Source: Bryobacterales bacterium
GTDB taxonomy: Bacteria > Acidobacteriota > Terriglobia > Bryobacterales > Bryobacteraceae
NCBI GenBank assembly: GCA_016721425.1
Contig: JADKID010000015.1
Span: 264,602-328,601, forward strand
Direction of reading: 5' to 3'
Length of the DNA stretch: 64,000 nt
Part shown: positions 54,475 to 63,419 of the stretch, in pieces
How the letters are laid out: every line of letters starts with the position of its first letter
Numbering within the stretch: the first letter of the stretch is position 1
Notes under the pieces: model-generated
Database searches by the model: none
What the model was told of the DNA's origin: nothing
Seen by the model: only the letters and a program-made list of their open reading frames with translations
Program-made: the position numbers and the translations under genes

Positions 54475-55449
54475 ATGTCTTCACCCCAGGCAGCGGCTGA
54501 AGCTGTATCGATTTGTACTGAATGCGGATATCAACAGACGGTGATCCTTACTGCTGACGGGCAGCCGAAGGCCTGCCAGAACTGCGCATCCAAGTTGCGC
54601 TTCCAAGCGGACGTCCTTTGCCCGCATTGCCGGAAACGGGTTGCGTGGAGTACTGGGATTAGGCACTGTCCGAAGTGTGATGGCCGGTTTGCGCCGGGCA
54701 TCCCGCTGACGCCGAAACCGCCGCGCTCGCTTTCCCAGGCAGTGGCGGGCGCATTGGATGCAGCGAAGGCGCAGCAACGAGACCACCGGGAGCGGGATGC
54801 GCAGCGGCGCTCGGAGAGTCTTTACCGATCCTGGGCGGCGATGTCGCTAGACGAGAAGGTGGGCGCCTGGGAAGGGGACCAGGCGGCACGGCGGGCTCGC
54901 ACGAAGCCCGGTACGCAGCTGGCGAATTGGCAGAGGAGAGGGGCGATGTGGATGGGCCTGGCGTCTGTCCTGTTGTTATTGGCTTGGGGTGGCGTGGCGA
55001 CGTGGCGCTCAGCGACGAGGCAGGCGATTGAGGATCAACTCAGTGCGCTCTCCAACGTGGCCCGGCGCGCTGACGGAAGAGCGGCCAGCGCGTTCTATGG
55101 GGCGACGCTGGTGCGGTTCCAGAACAGCTTCGACGTGCCGCACGAGAAGGTGTCGCACGCCTTGGCGCAGATGTTCCGGGAGTACCCCTTTGTGCTCGGG
55201 TTTGAATACAGGAACCCGCAGTTTGAGAGCATATCTCTCGGCGAAGTCTCGCTTCTGGTGGACCAGCAATGGGAGTTGCGCGGGAACGAAGTCTACTCCG
55301 GTTCCGAGCGTCACCGCCTGATTTGGCGGAAAGAAGGTGGTGCGTGGAGGATTGTCTCACAGGAGCTAATCAAGACGCATTGGAGCCGAAAGACCAAGTC
55401 GGCTGTGGATACTTCGGCGGGCACAGTGGCGATTGGCGTGCGCCAGTAG
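54475..55449 (+). CDS. Double zinc-ribbon protein with one TM segment
   Basis: 324 residues. Two N-terminal zinc knuckles (ICTECGYQQ...CQNC and LCPHCRKR...CPKCDGRF), a charged helical linker (about 90-135), a TM helix (WMGLASVLLLLAWGGVATW, about 160-180), and a C-terminal SnoaL/NTF2-like region of about 130 residues that includes LVDQQWELRGNEVYSG. No named family is recognised. Ribosome site GGGAGGGG just before ATG. It separates lptB from rpoN, an unusual insert in this conserved block. A membrane sensor or envelope assembly role is possible only by position. Confidence 0.7.
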   Translation: MSSPQAAAEAVSICTECGYQQTVILTADGQPKACQNCASKLRFQADVLCPHCRKRVAWSTGIRHCPKCDGRFAPGIPLTPKPPRSLSQAVAGALDAAKAQQRDHRERDAQRRSESLYRSWAAMSLDEKVGAWEGDQAARRARTKPGTQLANWQRRGAMWMGLASVLLLLAWGGVATWRSATRQAIEDQLSALSNVARRADGRAASAFYGATLVRFQNSFDVPHEKVSHALAQMFREYPFVLGFEYRNPQFESISLGEVSLLVDQQWELRGNEVYSGSERHRLIWRKEGGAWRIVSQELIKTHWSRKTKSAVDTSAGTVAIGVRQ

Positions 55450-55509
55450 GCCGGGGTCCGCTGAATTGAGGCTGGACATGGCTGTCCCTTGCGCTATCAT
55501 GAGGGCTAA

Positions 55510-57084
55510 ATGGGACCGCTTTCGCCCAGACTGCAAATCTCGGTAAAGCAGTCGCAGATCCTGACCCCTGGGCTCGTCCAGATGGTGAAGGTGCTGCAAC
55601 TGAATCGCCTGGAGCTCCGCGACATGATCGCGGAGGAAATCGCGCAAAACCCGGTGTTGGAAGAGACGGGGGAATCCGGCGATGAACTGACTCCGGCCGA
55701 GGTGCAGGTGTTGTTGGAGGCCGAAAGGGCGCCGGATCCTTCCGATGCGGAAGTGATGGCGGTGACGAAGGAAGCGACGGCGGGCACGTTTGAGGTGGAA
55801 GCGGAGACGTACGACGGCCCGGAGACGGCCGATGCGACGCTGCCCTCGGCGGATTTTGACACGCAGGCAGAGACGGCCGCGGCGCAATCGGAAGACCCGT
55901 TTGACCAGATCGATTTTGGATCGTACTTTGAAGACTGGATGGATCCAGGCTTCCGTTCGCCGGGCGCGGAAGATCCGGACAAACCCTCATTTGAGACATT
56001 TCTCTCGTCGCCCATCACGCTGACTTCGCACCTGCGGCAGCAACTGGCGCTGCTGGTGATGGACCCGGAGGTGCGGGACGCGGCCGATGCCGTGATCGGC
56101 AATCTGGACGACACGGGTTATCTTTCGGTACCACTCGATGAGATTGCGGAAAGTGAGGGGTACGCGCTGGAGAACCTGGAGCGCGCGCTGGAAGAGGTGC
56201 AGTGCCTGGATCCGGCGGGCGTCGGCGCAAGGTCTTTGCAGGAGTGCCTGTTGCTGCAGCTGGAGAGCCGCCATGGACGGGACGGAGTAGCGTGGCTGAT
56301 TGTCCGCGATCACCTGAAGCTGGTGGAGAACAAGAGTGTGCGGGAGCTGGCGCGGCTGCTGGGGCGGCCGATTGAGCACATCCAGACGGCGCTGGAAGTG
56401 ATCCGGCACCTGGATCCGAAGCCCGGCATCCGGTATTCCGGACCTGGCGCGCGACAGGTGGAGCCGGACGTCTACGTTTTCAAAGACGGCGACGATTATG
56501 TGATCCAGATCAGTGACGACGACCTGCCGCAATTGCGGTTGAACGGCAGCTACCGCAAGTTACTGGACCGTGAGCAGGAACCGAACAAGGACACGCGGAA
56601 CTACATCAAGGAACGGTTTCAATCGGCGCTGCAACTGATCCGGAACATCGAGCAGCGGAAGCAGACGATTCTGAAGGTGTGCCATTCGATCGTGCGGCGG
56701 CAGACGGAGTTTCTGGAACACGGCATCGATTATCTGCGGCCGATGATGATCAAAGAGATCGCCGAGGAGATCGGGGTACACGCGTCGACGGTGAGCCGCG
56801 CGGTGGCGGGCAAGTACGCGCATATGCCGCACGGCGTGTTTGAGCTGAGGTTTTTCTTTTCGGAGGCGGTGCAGGGCCCTTCTGGCGGGGGGATACCTCT
56901 ACAGACGTTGAAGCGAATGGTGAAGAAGATGATCGACGACGAAGATGCGACGAAACCTCTCACCGATGATCAGATCGCCGCGATGCTGCAGCAGCAGGGC
57001 ATCCAGGTGACGCGCCGCACGGTGGCGAAATACCGAGAAGATCTGAAGATTCCCTCCACGCACCACCGACGCGAACGGAACTAG
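55510..57084 (+). CDS. rpoN: RNA polymerase sigma-54 factor
   Basis: 524 residues. Region I is Leu/Gln-rich (LQISVKQSQILTPGLVQMVKVLQL and MIAEEIAQNPVLEE). Region II is acidic (about 75-165). The core-binding and HTH parts are followed by the RpoN box VTRRTVAKYREDLKIPS near the C-terminus. It directs enhancer-dependent transcription. It lies 60 bases after the zinc-ribbon gene and 50 bases before hpf, the usual order. Confidence 0.97.
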   Translation: MGPLSPRLQISVKQSQILTPGLVQMVKVLQLNRLELRDMIAEEIAQNPVLEETGESGDELTPAEVQVLLEAERAPDPSDAEVMAVTKEATAGTFEVEAETYDGPETADATLPSADFDTQAETAAAQSEDPFDQIDFGSYFEDWMDPGFRSPGAEDPDKPSFETFLSSPITLTSHLRQQLALLVMDPEVRDAADAVIGNLDDTGYLSVPLDEIAESEGYALENLERALEEVQCLDPAGVGARSLQECLLLQLESRHGRDGVAWLIVRDHLKLVENKSVRELARLLGRPIEHIQTALEVIRHLDPKPGIRYSGPGARQVEPDVYVFKDGDDYVIQISDDDLPQLRLNGSYRKLLDREQEPNKDTRNYIKERFQSALQLIRNIEQRKQTILKVCHSIVRRQTEFLEHGIDYLRPMMIKEIAEEIGVHASTVSRAVAGKYAHMPHGVFELRFFFSEAVQGPSGGGIPLQTLKRMVKKMIDDEDATKPLTDDQIAAMLQQQGIQVTRRTVAKYREDLKIPSTHHRRERN

Positions 57085-57134
57085 CAAGCCGGCTTGCGAC
57101 GTATTCCAGGTGTGCGGAGGAGAAAGGCAAGGCC

Positions 57135-57734
57135 ATGAAAATCACCTTTACAGGGAAACAGGACAAGCTGAACGCGTCACAGGAGCGCAAGCTCGCCATG
57201 GCGTTCTCCCGGCTCTCCAAGCTGTTGGAGCAGAAGGGAGAGAAGGAAGCTCAAGTCATCTTGAGCTCCGAACGGCACCTGCAGAACGCCGAGATCCGCC
57301 TGAATTACTACGACCACAAGCTGGTAGGGGCGGGCTCGGCGGCGGATCAGTTCACCGCCGTCATGGACGCTGTTGAGAAGGTAGAGAAGCAGGCCATCAA
57401 GAATCGGAGCAAGTGGCGCGAGGCCAAGAGGGACACTCCGGTGCGGGCCGCGCGCACGACGGGCGCCGCCGTGGTAGCCGCCGAGCCGCCGGCCAAGCCG
57501 GAGAAGGGCGAGAGCAAGGCCAAGGCCAAAGCCAAGAAAGCGGCGAAGGCGCCGAGGCCCTCGAAGATTGTGCAGGCGACGGCTAAGACGAACGGCAAGC
57601 CGATGACGATCGACGAGGCGATGCTGGCGATGGAGGACGACCGGGAGTACATGGTGTACCGGGACACGGAGACCGACAAGGTGAGTGTGCTGATCCGCCG
57701 GCGCGACGGCAAAGTCGACCTGGTGGAGGCGTAG
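57135..57734 (+). CDS. hpf: Ribosome hibernation promoting factor, long form
   Basis: 199 residues. The N-terminal S30AE/HPF domain (MKITFTGKQDKLNASQERKL to about residue 95) binds the 30S subunit. A Lys/Ala-rich linker (KGESKAKAKAKKAAKAPR) leads to the C-terminal dimerisation domain (MTIDEAMLAMEDDREYMVYRD) of long HPF, which makes 100S dimers. GGAGGAGAAAGG lies upstream of the ATG. Second in the rpoN-hpf-rapZ order. Confidence 0.96.
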   Translation: MKITFTGKQDKLNASQERKLAMAFSRLSKLLEQKGEKEAQVILSSERHLQNAEIRLNYYDHKLVGAGSAADQFTAVMDAVEKVEKQAIKNRSKWREAKRDTPVRAARTTGAAVVAAEPPAKPEKGESKAKAKAKKAAKAPRPSKIVQATAKTNGKPMTIDEAMLAMEDDREYMVYRDTETDKVSVLIRRRDGKVDLVEA

Positions 57735-57741
57735 GCGTAGC

Positions 57742-58611
57742 ATGGCGGAACGGTCCCCCCAATCCGAGCTCATCGTGATCACCGGACTCAGCGGTTCGGG
57801 GAAGGGGACCGTTCTCAAGAGCCTGGAGGATCACGGGTATTATGCGGTAGACAACCTGCCGCTGGACTTGATTCCGAAGTTCGCCGAGTTGACGCGGGAT
57901 GCGCCCAACATCCGGCGGGCGGCGCTGGTGGTGGACATCCGCGAGGGTGACAACCTGATGCGCTTCCCGGAGGTGTACTCCAAGCTGAAGAAGAAGTTGC
58001 AGGCGCGCCTGGTGTTCGTCGACGCGGAGGATGACGTGCTGGTGCGGCGTTACAGCGAGACGCGGCGGCCGCATCCACTAGGCACGTCGAAGAGTGTGCT
58101 GAGGAGCGTCCAGGACGAGCGGCACCAGTTGGAGGCCATCCGGGCGCTGGCCGATCACGTCATCCACACTTCGGCGATGAATGTGCATCAGTTGCGGAAG
58201 CGGGTGAGCGAGATCTTCGGGGTGGTGGACGAGGCCAAGTTACGGATCAGCGTGCTGAGCTTCGGATTCCGGCACGGCGTACCGCCGGAGAGCGATCTTG
58301 TGTTCGACGTCCGATTTCTGCCAAACCCGAACTACATCCCGGAGTTCAAGCACAAGACTGGGCGTCACGTCGGCGTGGCGCGCTACATCCGGGGATTTGC
58401 GCAGACCGGCGAGTTTCTGGAGCGGCTGACGAGCATGCTGTTGTTCCTGATGCCGCACTATATGGCGGAGGGCAAGAGCTACCTGACGATTGCGATTGGC
58501 TGCACGGGCGGGCATCACCGGTCTGTGATGATGGCGGAGGAGATGAGCAAGCGGCTGCAGAAGGCCGGCTACGCGAGCACCTCTTCGCACCGCGACATCC
58601 AGAAGAACTGA
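57742..58611 (+). CDS. rapZ: RNase adapter protein RapZ
   Basis: 289 residues. P-loop GLSGSGKGTVL near residue 15, the switch-like YYAVDNLPLDLI, the FVDAEDDVLVRRYSETRRPHPL middle and the C-terminal GCTGGHHRSVMMAEEMSKRL domain. RapZ binds small RNAs and nucleotides to direct RNase E on glucosamine-6-phosphate synthase RNA. It is eight bases after hpf. Its last 43 bases overlap the end of the opposite-strand ATPase gene. Confidence 0.96.
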   Translation: MAERSPQSELIVITGLSGSGKGTVLKSLEDHGYYAVDNLPLDLIPKFAELTRDAPNIRRAALVVDIREGDNLMRFPEVYSKLKKKLQARLVFVDAEDDVLVRRYSETRRPHPLGTSKSVLRSVQDERHQLEAIRALADHVIHTSAMNVHQLRKRVSEIFGVVDEAKLRISVLSFGFRHGVPPESDLVFDVRFLPNPNYIPEFKHKTGRHVGVARYIRGFAQTGEFLERLTSMLLFLMPHYMAEGKSYLTIAIGCTGGHHRSVMMAEEMSKRLQKAGYASTSSHRDIQKN

Positions 58612-59663
58612 GCCGTTTCGGGCGGCGCCTGCAATCCGTTGACGAGGCCGGCGGCGATGGCGCGCATGGCCTGGGGCAAGGGGCCATCGCCAGAGAGCCC
58701 AGACTCGCTCGAAAGCTGAAGGCGGCGACAGTCGCCTGGTATCTTCCATTCCACCTTATGCTTGAGCGCGAGTTCGGCGCGTTTGGCAGCGCCCGGGCCG
58801 CAGGACTCCACCCGGTTGAGGGCCAGGCGGATGTTGGCGGAGGGGACGCCTGCCTGGGTCAGCAGTTTCAGGCTCCGTTGGGCCATGTGGAGGGCGGTGA
58901 GATCCGGCGTGGCGGCCAGAACGATATTGGGTAACTCGGGCGCCAGGGCGAGGGTCAGTTGGGAGGCGGCGCAGGGCAGATCGAGGATCACCCAATCGAA
59001 CTCATTGGCGGCTTCGAGGATGCGGTTGCGAGCCATGGTGGGTGAGAGTGGGGCGGAGGGCTGCGGATCGATGGTGATGCCGTTCCAATGTTCGCGCGGA
59101 TCGGGCTCGATGACGAGTTCCGGATTCAGATCCATCAGGAGGACTCGCTGGCCGGTGCAGCGGCCGAGTGCGGCGGCGGTGTGGCGAGCGAGGGTAGAGG
59201 CGCCGGCGCCCGGTGTACAGGCGGTGAAGGCGGCGATACGAGCCGTTGCCGGTGGACCTTGGCGGATTGGCCGCGCGGCCAGTTGACAGATTAAGCGCGC
59301 GCGGATGGAGGCGAGTTGAGCTTCGGGGGTGGCGAGGTCAAAGAACTCGAAGGCGCCGGCCTGCATCAGGGGGATGGCCTCGGGCGCAGTGAGCATACTG
59401 GCAAAAGCAATGATCGGGTAAGGAGAGCCCATTGCCTGAAAATGGCGCAGACTGTCGAGGGCGATGTCCTGATCGGACGCGTCGAGCAGAATGCAGTCCG
59501 GTGGATTGTGTGCGAGGAGGGCAGACCAGCGCTGGGTGCCTGGGCGGGGTTCGAGTGCGCAGAGGAGCTCGAATCCCGCCTCCTCCACCAGGCGCGGTTG
59601 GAACACTTCGGCCCAGAGGCGATTGGGGGTAATCAGCACGGCTCGGAGACGATGCGTGTCCAC
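58569..59663 (-). CDS. CpaE-like ATPase (receiver-like plus ParA-like)
   Basis: 364 residues from GTG 59663; a longer frame runs into tRNA-Pro on the other strand and is rejected. Residues 1-about 115 have receiver-like sequence (LRAVLITPNRLWAEVFQPRL, CILLDASDQDIALDSLRHF). A deviant Walker A, TPGAGASTLARHTAAALG, begins the MinD/ParA-type domain with LLMDLNPELVIEP and DWVILDLPCAASQLTLAL. CpaE-like proteins help position or regulate Flp/Tad pili. No pilus genes are seen beside it. Tail-to-tail overlap with rapZ. Confidence 0.85.
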   Translation of the reverse strand: MDTHRLRAVLITPNRLWAEVFQPRLVEEAGFELLCALEPRPGTQRWSALLAHNPPDCILLDASDQDIALDSLRHFQAMGSPYPIIAFASMLTAPEAIPLMQAGAFEFFDLATPEAQLASIRARLICQLAARPIRQGPPATARIAAFTACTPGAGASTLARHTAAALGRCTGQRVLLMDLNPELVIEPDPREHWNGITIDPQPSAPLSPTMARNRILEAANEFDWVILDLPCAASQLTLALAPELPNIVLAATPDLTALHMAQRSLKLLTQAGVPSANIRLALNRVESCGPGAAKRAELALKHKVEWKIPGDCRRLQLSSESGLSGDGPLPQAMRAIAAGLVNGLQAPPETAQFFWMSRCEEVLA

Positions 59664-59833
59664 GGCAATATTGGAGCAATTCGGATGCCATCCGGGGAAG
59701 TGCGTATTGATTGGGGAATTGGCGGGAGGGCCGTGAGGCGAATGGGACAAAGTGTCAGGGCGGGCAACTTTTGGCACGTGTGAGCGCAGGCCGGCCGTTG
59801 ATGTGCGATAATCGAAGAGTTCGATCCCCGGTT

Positions 59834-59911
59834 CGGGCCGTGGCGCAGCCTGGCTAGCGCGCTTGCTTGGGGTGCAAGAGGTCCCGAGTTCAAATCTCGG
59901 CGGCCCGACCA
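59834..59911 (+). tRNA. tRNA-Pro (anticodon GGG)
   Basis: Acceptor CGGGCCG (59834-59840) pairs with CGGCCCG (59901-59907), discriminator A and encoded CCA follow. Anticodon stem CTTGC/GCAAG encloses TTGGGGT, giving anticodon GGG. The T arm has CCGAG-TTCAAAT-CTCGG. It is 78 bases with CCA. Such tRNA genes often serve as integration sites. Confidence 0.95.
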
Positions 59912-59965
59912 AAAACCCTCAAAACTACACTGCTTGGTTTGGACCGCGAGCAACTGCGCTATCGC

Positions 59966-60853
59966 CTAGTCTCGCGCGGCTCCTCGGAACACTTGTTTCC
60001 GATGCCACTCCAGGTATTCCTGCCGCGGTAGCGCCGCCTTGCGCGCGGGCGGGCGGAGCTCGCGGCCATTCAGCGCGAGGAAGAGCTCCTGCACCATCCC
60101 GGCGCCATGAATGCGGGACGAGACCAGAATCCGGGAGCTATCGGAGATTGTCACCGCGCCGCGATCAAACGCCTGATGGTGAACCGCACAGCATGACAGT
60201 CCGTTGTTGATGGAGTCTGGGCCGCCGGCCTGGCACCACTGAATGTGCGCGGCTTCCAGGCCAAGGTCCGCTTGATCCAGCTGCACGCTATAGCCGCAGA
60301 ATACGCACTGGTGTTCCCAGGCTGAGATGACCGCTGCCCGGAACGCCGGGTCCCGTCGCAGATTTCGGGATGTGCCCGTCATATCCAGGCCTACGGAGGA
60401 CAGGATTGCATCGTGGAGCGACTCCGGGAAATGGGAGCTGATTACCGAACGTGCCAGTTCGCGAATGACTTCCGGATGCTCTTTCAGGCAGGTGAAGATG
60501 CGCTCCGGAAAGCCACCACGAATTCCAAACTTCCTAAGATCCGTTCGCAGCGGGTTCTTGCTGCCTTGCCGCTGACGAACGCGGGGATCCTCCTCCAGTT
60601 CCCAGACACCATCGCTTTGCAGATGGAAGAACGGCAACTCCGGGTGCAGTGACTGCCGGGGCGGACCGAAGTCCTCCAATAGATCAGACAGCGGTTGCTC
60701 GAGTTCGTTGAATGGAAGCAGTCGCCCCGCGCCGGCTTGCAGCCGGCCCAAGGCCAGCAAGACGAGCAGTGGTTTGTGTGGGGCGCGCTCGTCCCCCCTT
60801 TGCCACACGTTGAGGTCATCAAACGCGCTGAGGATGCTGTCGGTCTTCGTCAT
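59966..60853 (-). CDS. Predicted phosphorothioated-DNA-binding HNH restriction endonuclease (type IV)
   Basis: 295 residues. The N-terminal sulfur-binding-domain-type pattern is LNVWQRGDERAPHKPLLVLL (residues 14-33) with PFFHLQSDGVWEL. The C-terminal HNH domain has C183-x2-C186, AAHIQW (201-206), NNGLSCCAVHH (216-226) and the downstream AFDRGAVTIS. This is the ScoMcrA/SBD-HNH order: it recognises phosphorothioate-modified DNA and cuts foreign modified DNA. No dnd/pbe modification genes are nearby. It is 54 bases from tRNA-Pro, convergent with it. Confidence 0.85.
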   Translation of the reverse strand: MTKTDSILSAFDDLNVWQRGDERAPHKPLLVLLALGRLQAGAGRLLPFNELEQPLSDLLEDFGPPRQSLHPELPFFHLQSDGVWELEEDPRVRQRQGSKNPLRTDLRKFGIRGGFPERIFTCLKEHPEVIRELARSVISSHFPESLHDAILSSVGLDMTGTSRNLRRDPAFRAAVISAWEHQCVFCGYSVQLDQADLGLEAAHIQWCQAGGPDSINNGLSCCAVHHQAFDRGAVTISDSSRILVSSRIHGAGMVQELFLALNGRELRPPARKAALPRQEYLEWHRKQVFRGAARD

Positions 60854-61153
60854 CAGAGTCCTCCGGAGGCTGCCATGATAATACCGGAGCGAGATCAGAG
60901 CGCGTTACTTTAGCCGATGTGGGCGCCATTCCATGCCAGCCTCGGTGGCTGGGAATGGAACGATAGGCATTCGGAGATAGCGTAGCGAAGTGGAGCCAGC
61001 GGACGGTCTGATGCGTCGAGTGGCGGCCATTCGAACCTGGTTGGGCTTTCCGCGCGCCAATGACTTCAACCATCGGGGTTCAGCCGTGGGGGGAGTGGAT
61101 GGGTGCTGGCCGAAACTCAGACAGCAATTGCGCCCCTTCGTCCGGCCGCCCAG
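60854..61153. other. Non-coding stretch right of the endonuclease gene
   Basis: No frame here shows a recognisable motif. It presumably includes the promoter of the minus-strand endonuclease. The region marks the start of disrupted sequence on the right. Confidence 0.35.
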
Positions 61154-61678
61154 TCATCGGAGTATTTCACGACAGCCGGGCTCATTCCATCCTGCTCCAC
61201 CTGACCGAGTTGCGCCCAGGTTCCACTTGAGTTTCAGAGTGGTATCGGGCATCCGGAGCGTGGTAGTGCCCTGCCGGTTCTCTTCCACTTCGCAGAGATA
61301 GTGGGTGGTCTTGCCGGCGACAATCACGCCGCAGACCGTGCGCGTGGCGCCCGGCTGTCCCGATGCGGCAGCCACATCACCGGAATTGTTGCAGTTGGAG
61401 GCCGTGGTGGCGATGTTCTCATAGCGGCCGTCGGCCGTGGTGACCGCCACGCAGGTCCCACCTTGCCACTCCAATACGAGATGGATGTGGTGCCAGTTTT
61501 GGTGGTGTTGCGGTACTGTAACCTGCCTGCGCAGGCCGGTCTCCGCCGGAACTGCCTTTGCTCCGACCAGGGACTTCAACTCCTCGGGCGTGCTGGAATC
61601 CGTTGCGGCGGCTTTGGGGCCGGTTTGGAGGTGGACGGCTTGGGGAGGAACAGCCCGCAACCAACGCCGCGAGCCCAC
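61154..61678 (-). CDS. Uncertain 174-residue hypothetical protein
   Basis: The second half reads like a small secreted beta-rich protein (ENIATTASNCNNSGDVAA, THYLCEVEENRQGTTTLRM), but no signal peptide is in frame, and the frame could be broken upstream in this error- or decay-prone region. I do not recognise a family. Confidence 0.35.
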   Translation of the reverse strand: MGSRRWLRAVPPQAVHLQTGPKAAATDSSTPEELKSLVGAKAVPAETGLRRQVTVPQHHQNWHHIHLVLEWQGGTCVAVTTADGRYENIATTASNCNNSGDVAAASGQPGATRTVCGVIVAGKTTHYLCEVEENRQGTTTLRMPDTTLKLKWNLGATRSGGAGWNEPGCREILR

Positions 61679-61859
61679 CAGGGAAGAGTTTATGACATCC
61701 CCCGTAGTCTTTGCTGAGTCGGCGTCGGGTCTGGACCGCCGGAGCGATACTCTAGCCCAGCCAGATTAGCATCGGGCCGGGAGCGCGAGCTATCCGGTTT
61801 GCGCCGGGGCCTCGCGGCATGGGCACTGCCAACTGTTCACTGCTCCCGGGACGAGGCTT

Positions 61860-63365
61860 ACCATGAGAAGAGAAGTAGTCAGCCACGCAAAACCCCAGCC
61901 TCACCAGACGCGCATTGCTCGGTTCCACCGCCGGGCAGCCATGCCGCGTGTAGCCTGCGCCCGCGACCGCAATCCGAACTTCCTTTTTTCCGGCGGACGA
62001 CCATGCCGGCTACGTTTGGGCGCGGATGGAAACCCGCGCGCCCGCACGCCCAACCTGGACCGCCTGGCGTCCGAAGGCGGATGGTTTGCATCGAACTGCA
62101 ACTTCGCCCGTCTGCACGCCTCTCGGCAATCGATTCTCACCGGGCAGTTGCCGCACTCGGCCGGCGTGACGGTACTCCAGACCGCCGCTCGATACCGGAG
62201 CCAACCCTGGCGAAGACGCTGCGCGGCCAGGCTTCGCCACCGCCGCGATCGGCAAGATGCACTTCAATCGCCCTGGTGTACCGGGGTTGCACGGCTTTGA
62301 CGAGGTGATCACCGAGTGTCGCGCACGAAGCGCTGGCTGGCGGAAGTGGCCCTGCGCCAGAATTCGGCGCGATCCGCACCAAGCCCCAGTGGCGCCCGTT
62401 CCGCGATCCGCCAGCATCTGGCTCAACTCTGAGAAGCTCCGTTCCCGCGCAGCTATGAGCAGATGAAGAGCAATCGGCAGGTGGCGCAGGCCCTGCGCTA
62501 TCTTGAAGAGCACAAGGACGGCCGGTTCGCCCTGTGGGTCAGCTTCCAGGAGCCGCACTCGCCCTACGATTTTCCGATTGAATGGCGCGACAAGTTCAAT
62601 CCGGCAGACTTTCCTTGCCCCGTGTGGGACCGGAGGATCCGGGCCAGATCCCGCTGATCTTCCGCGATCTGTCGCCGGCGGAGAAGCAGGGCATCATCGC
62701 GTCCTACTACACGTCGGTGAACCTCTGGACCACAACATTGGCCGGGTGCTGGATAAACTGCGGCAACTCAATCTGGAGAACGACACGCTGGTGGTGTACA
62801 TGGCCGATCATGGCTACAACCGGGCCAGCACGGGCGCTTCGAAACGCACTGCAGTTACGAGCCGGCGTTGCGAGTGCCGCTGCTGATCTCGGTTCCCGGC
62901 GCGTGAAGAAGGCGTTACCGTGAAGGACTTCACGGAATCGGTGGATGTGCCGGCCACCATCCTGATCTGCTTGGCGCCGATCCTTTCCAGGTGCAGCATG
63001 GCCAGAGCCTGAGGCCGTATCTGGAGGGCCGCCGACCGCCGAAGCGCGCGAGTCTATCTTTAGCGAGTATCTCTGGGCGGAGGAGGCGTGTGTCCGCACG
63101 CATCGCTGGAAGTATGCGCACGCGACCGGCGTAGAGAGCGTGACGACGGCTACAAGACGGACAAATCCTACGCCCGGCCGCACCATCCGGTTGTGGGATC
63201 AGAAGGCCGATCCGGGTGAGTTCACTGACGTAGCCGGCAAGCACCCGGAGGTAGTGGCTGAATTCGAAGCTGATGCTGACGCGTTTCCGATCCACGCATC
63301 CTGACGCGCCCAACGAGCCGGGTAACCCCTCGACGCCTCCGAGGCGATTGAATGGTATCTGCGCC
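61860..63365 (+). pseudogene. Sulfatase gene with many single-base indels
   Basis: Across shifting frames the family pattern is continuous: LGADGNPRARTPNLDRLASEG, then the region encoding C-T-P-S-R (formylglycine site) broken by a one-base insertion and a deletion around 62110-62130, SILTGQLPHSAGVTVLQTA, KMHFNRPGVPGLHGFDEVI, YLEEHKDGRFALWVSFQEPH, EFIEWRDKF-like PIEWRDKFNPADF, IASYYTSV, VVYMADHGYN and SLRPYLEG-type tail. A formylglycine-dependent sulfatase was evidently encoded. Either it is a pseudogene or this part of the read is error-prone. Confidence 0.8.
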
Positions 63366-63419
63366 CGCGGGACCGGGCTGCCTGACAGGACGGCGTTCGC
63401 GGCGAAAGCAGAGTAAAAT

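Noticed and set aside
59664..59912. An N-terminal extension of the CpaE-like ATPase reading into the tRNA
   Set aside because: It translates the reverse complement of tRNA-Pro (GPPRFELGTSC), a common annotation artefact; GTG 59663 starts the domain.
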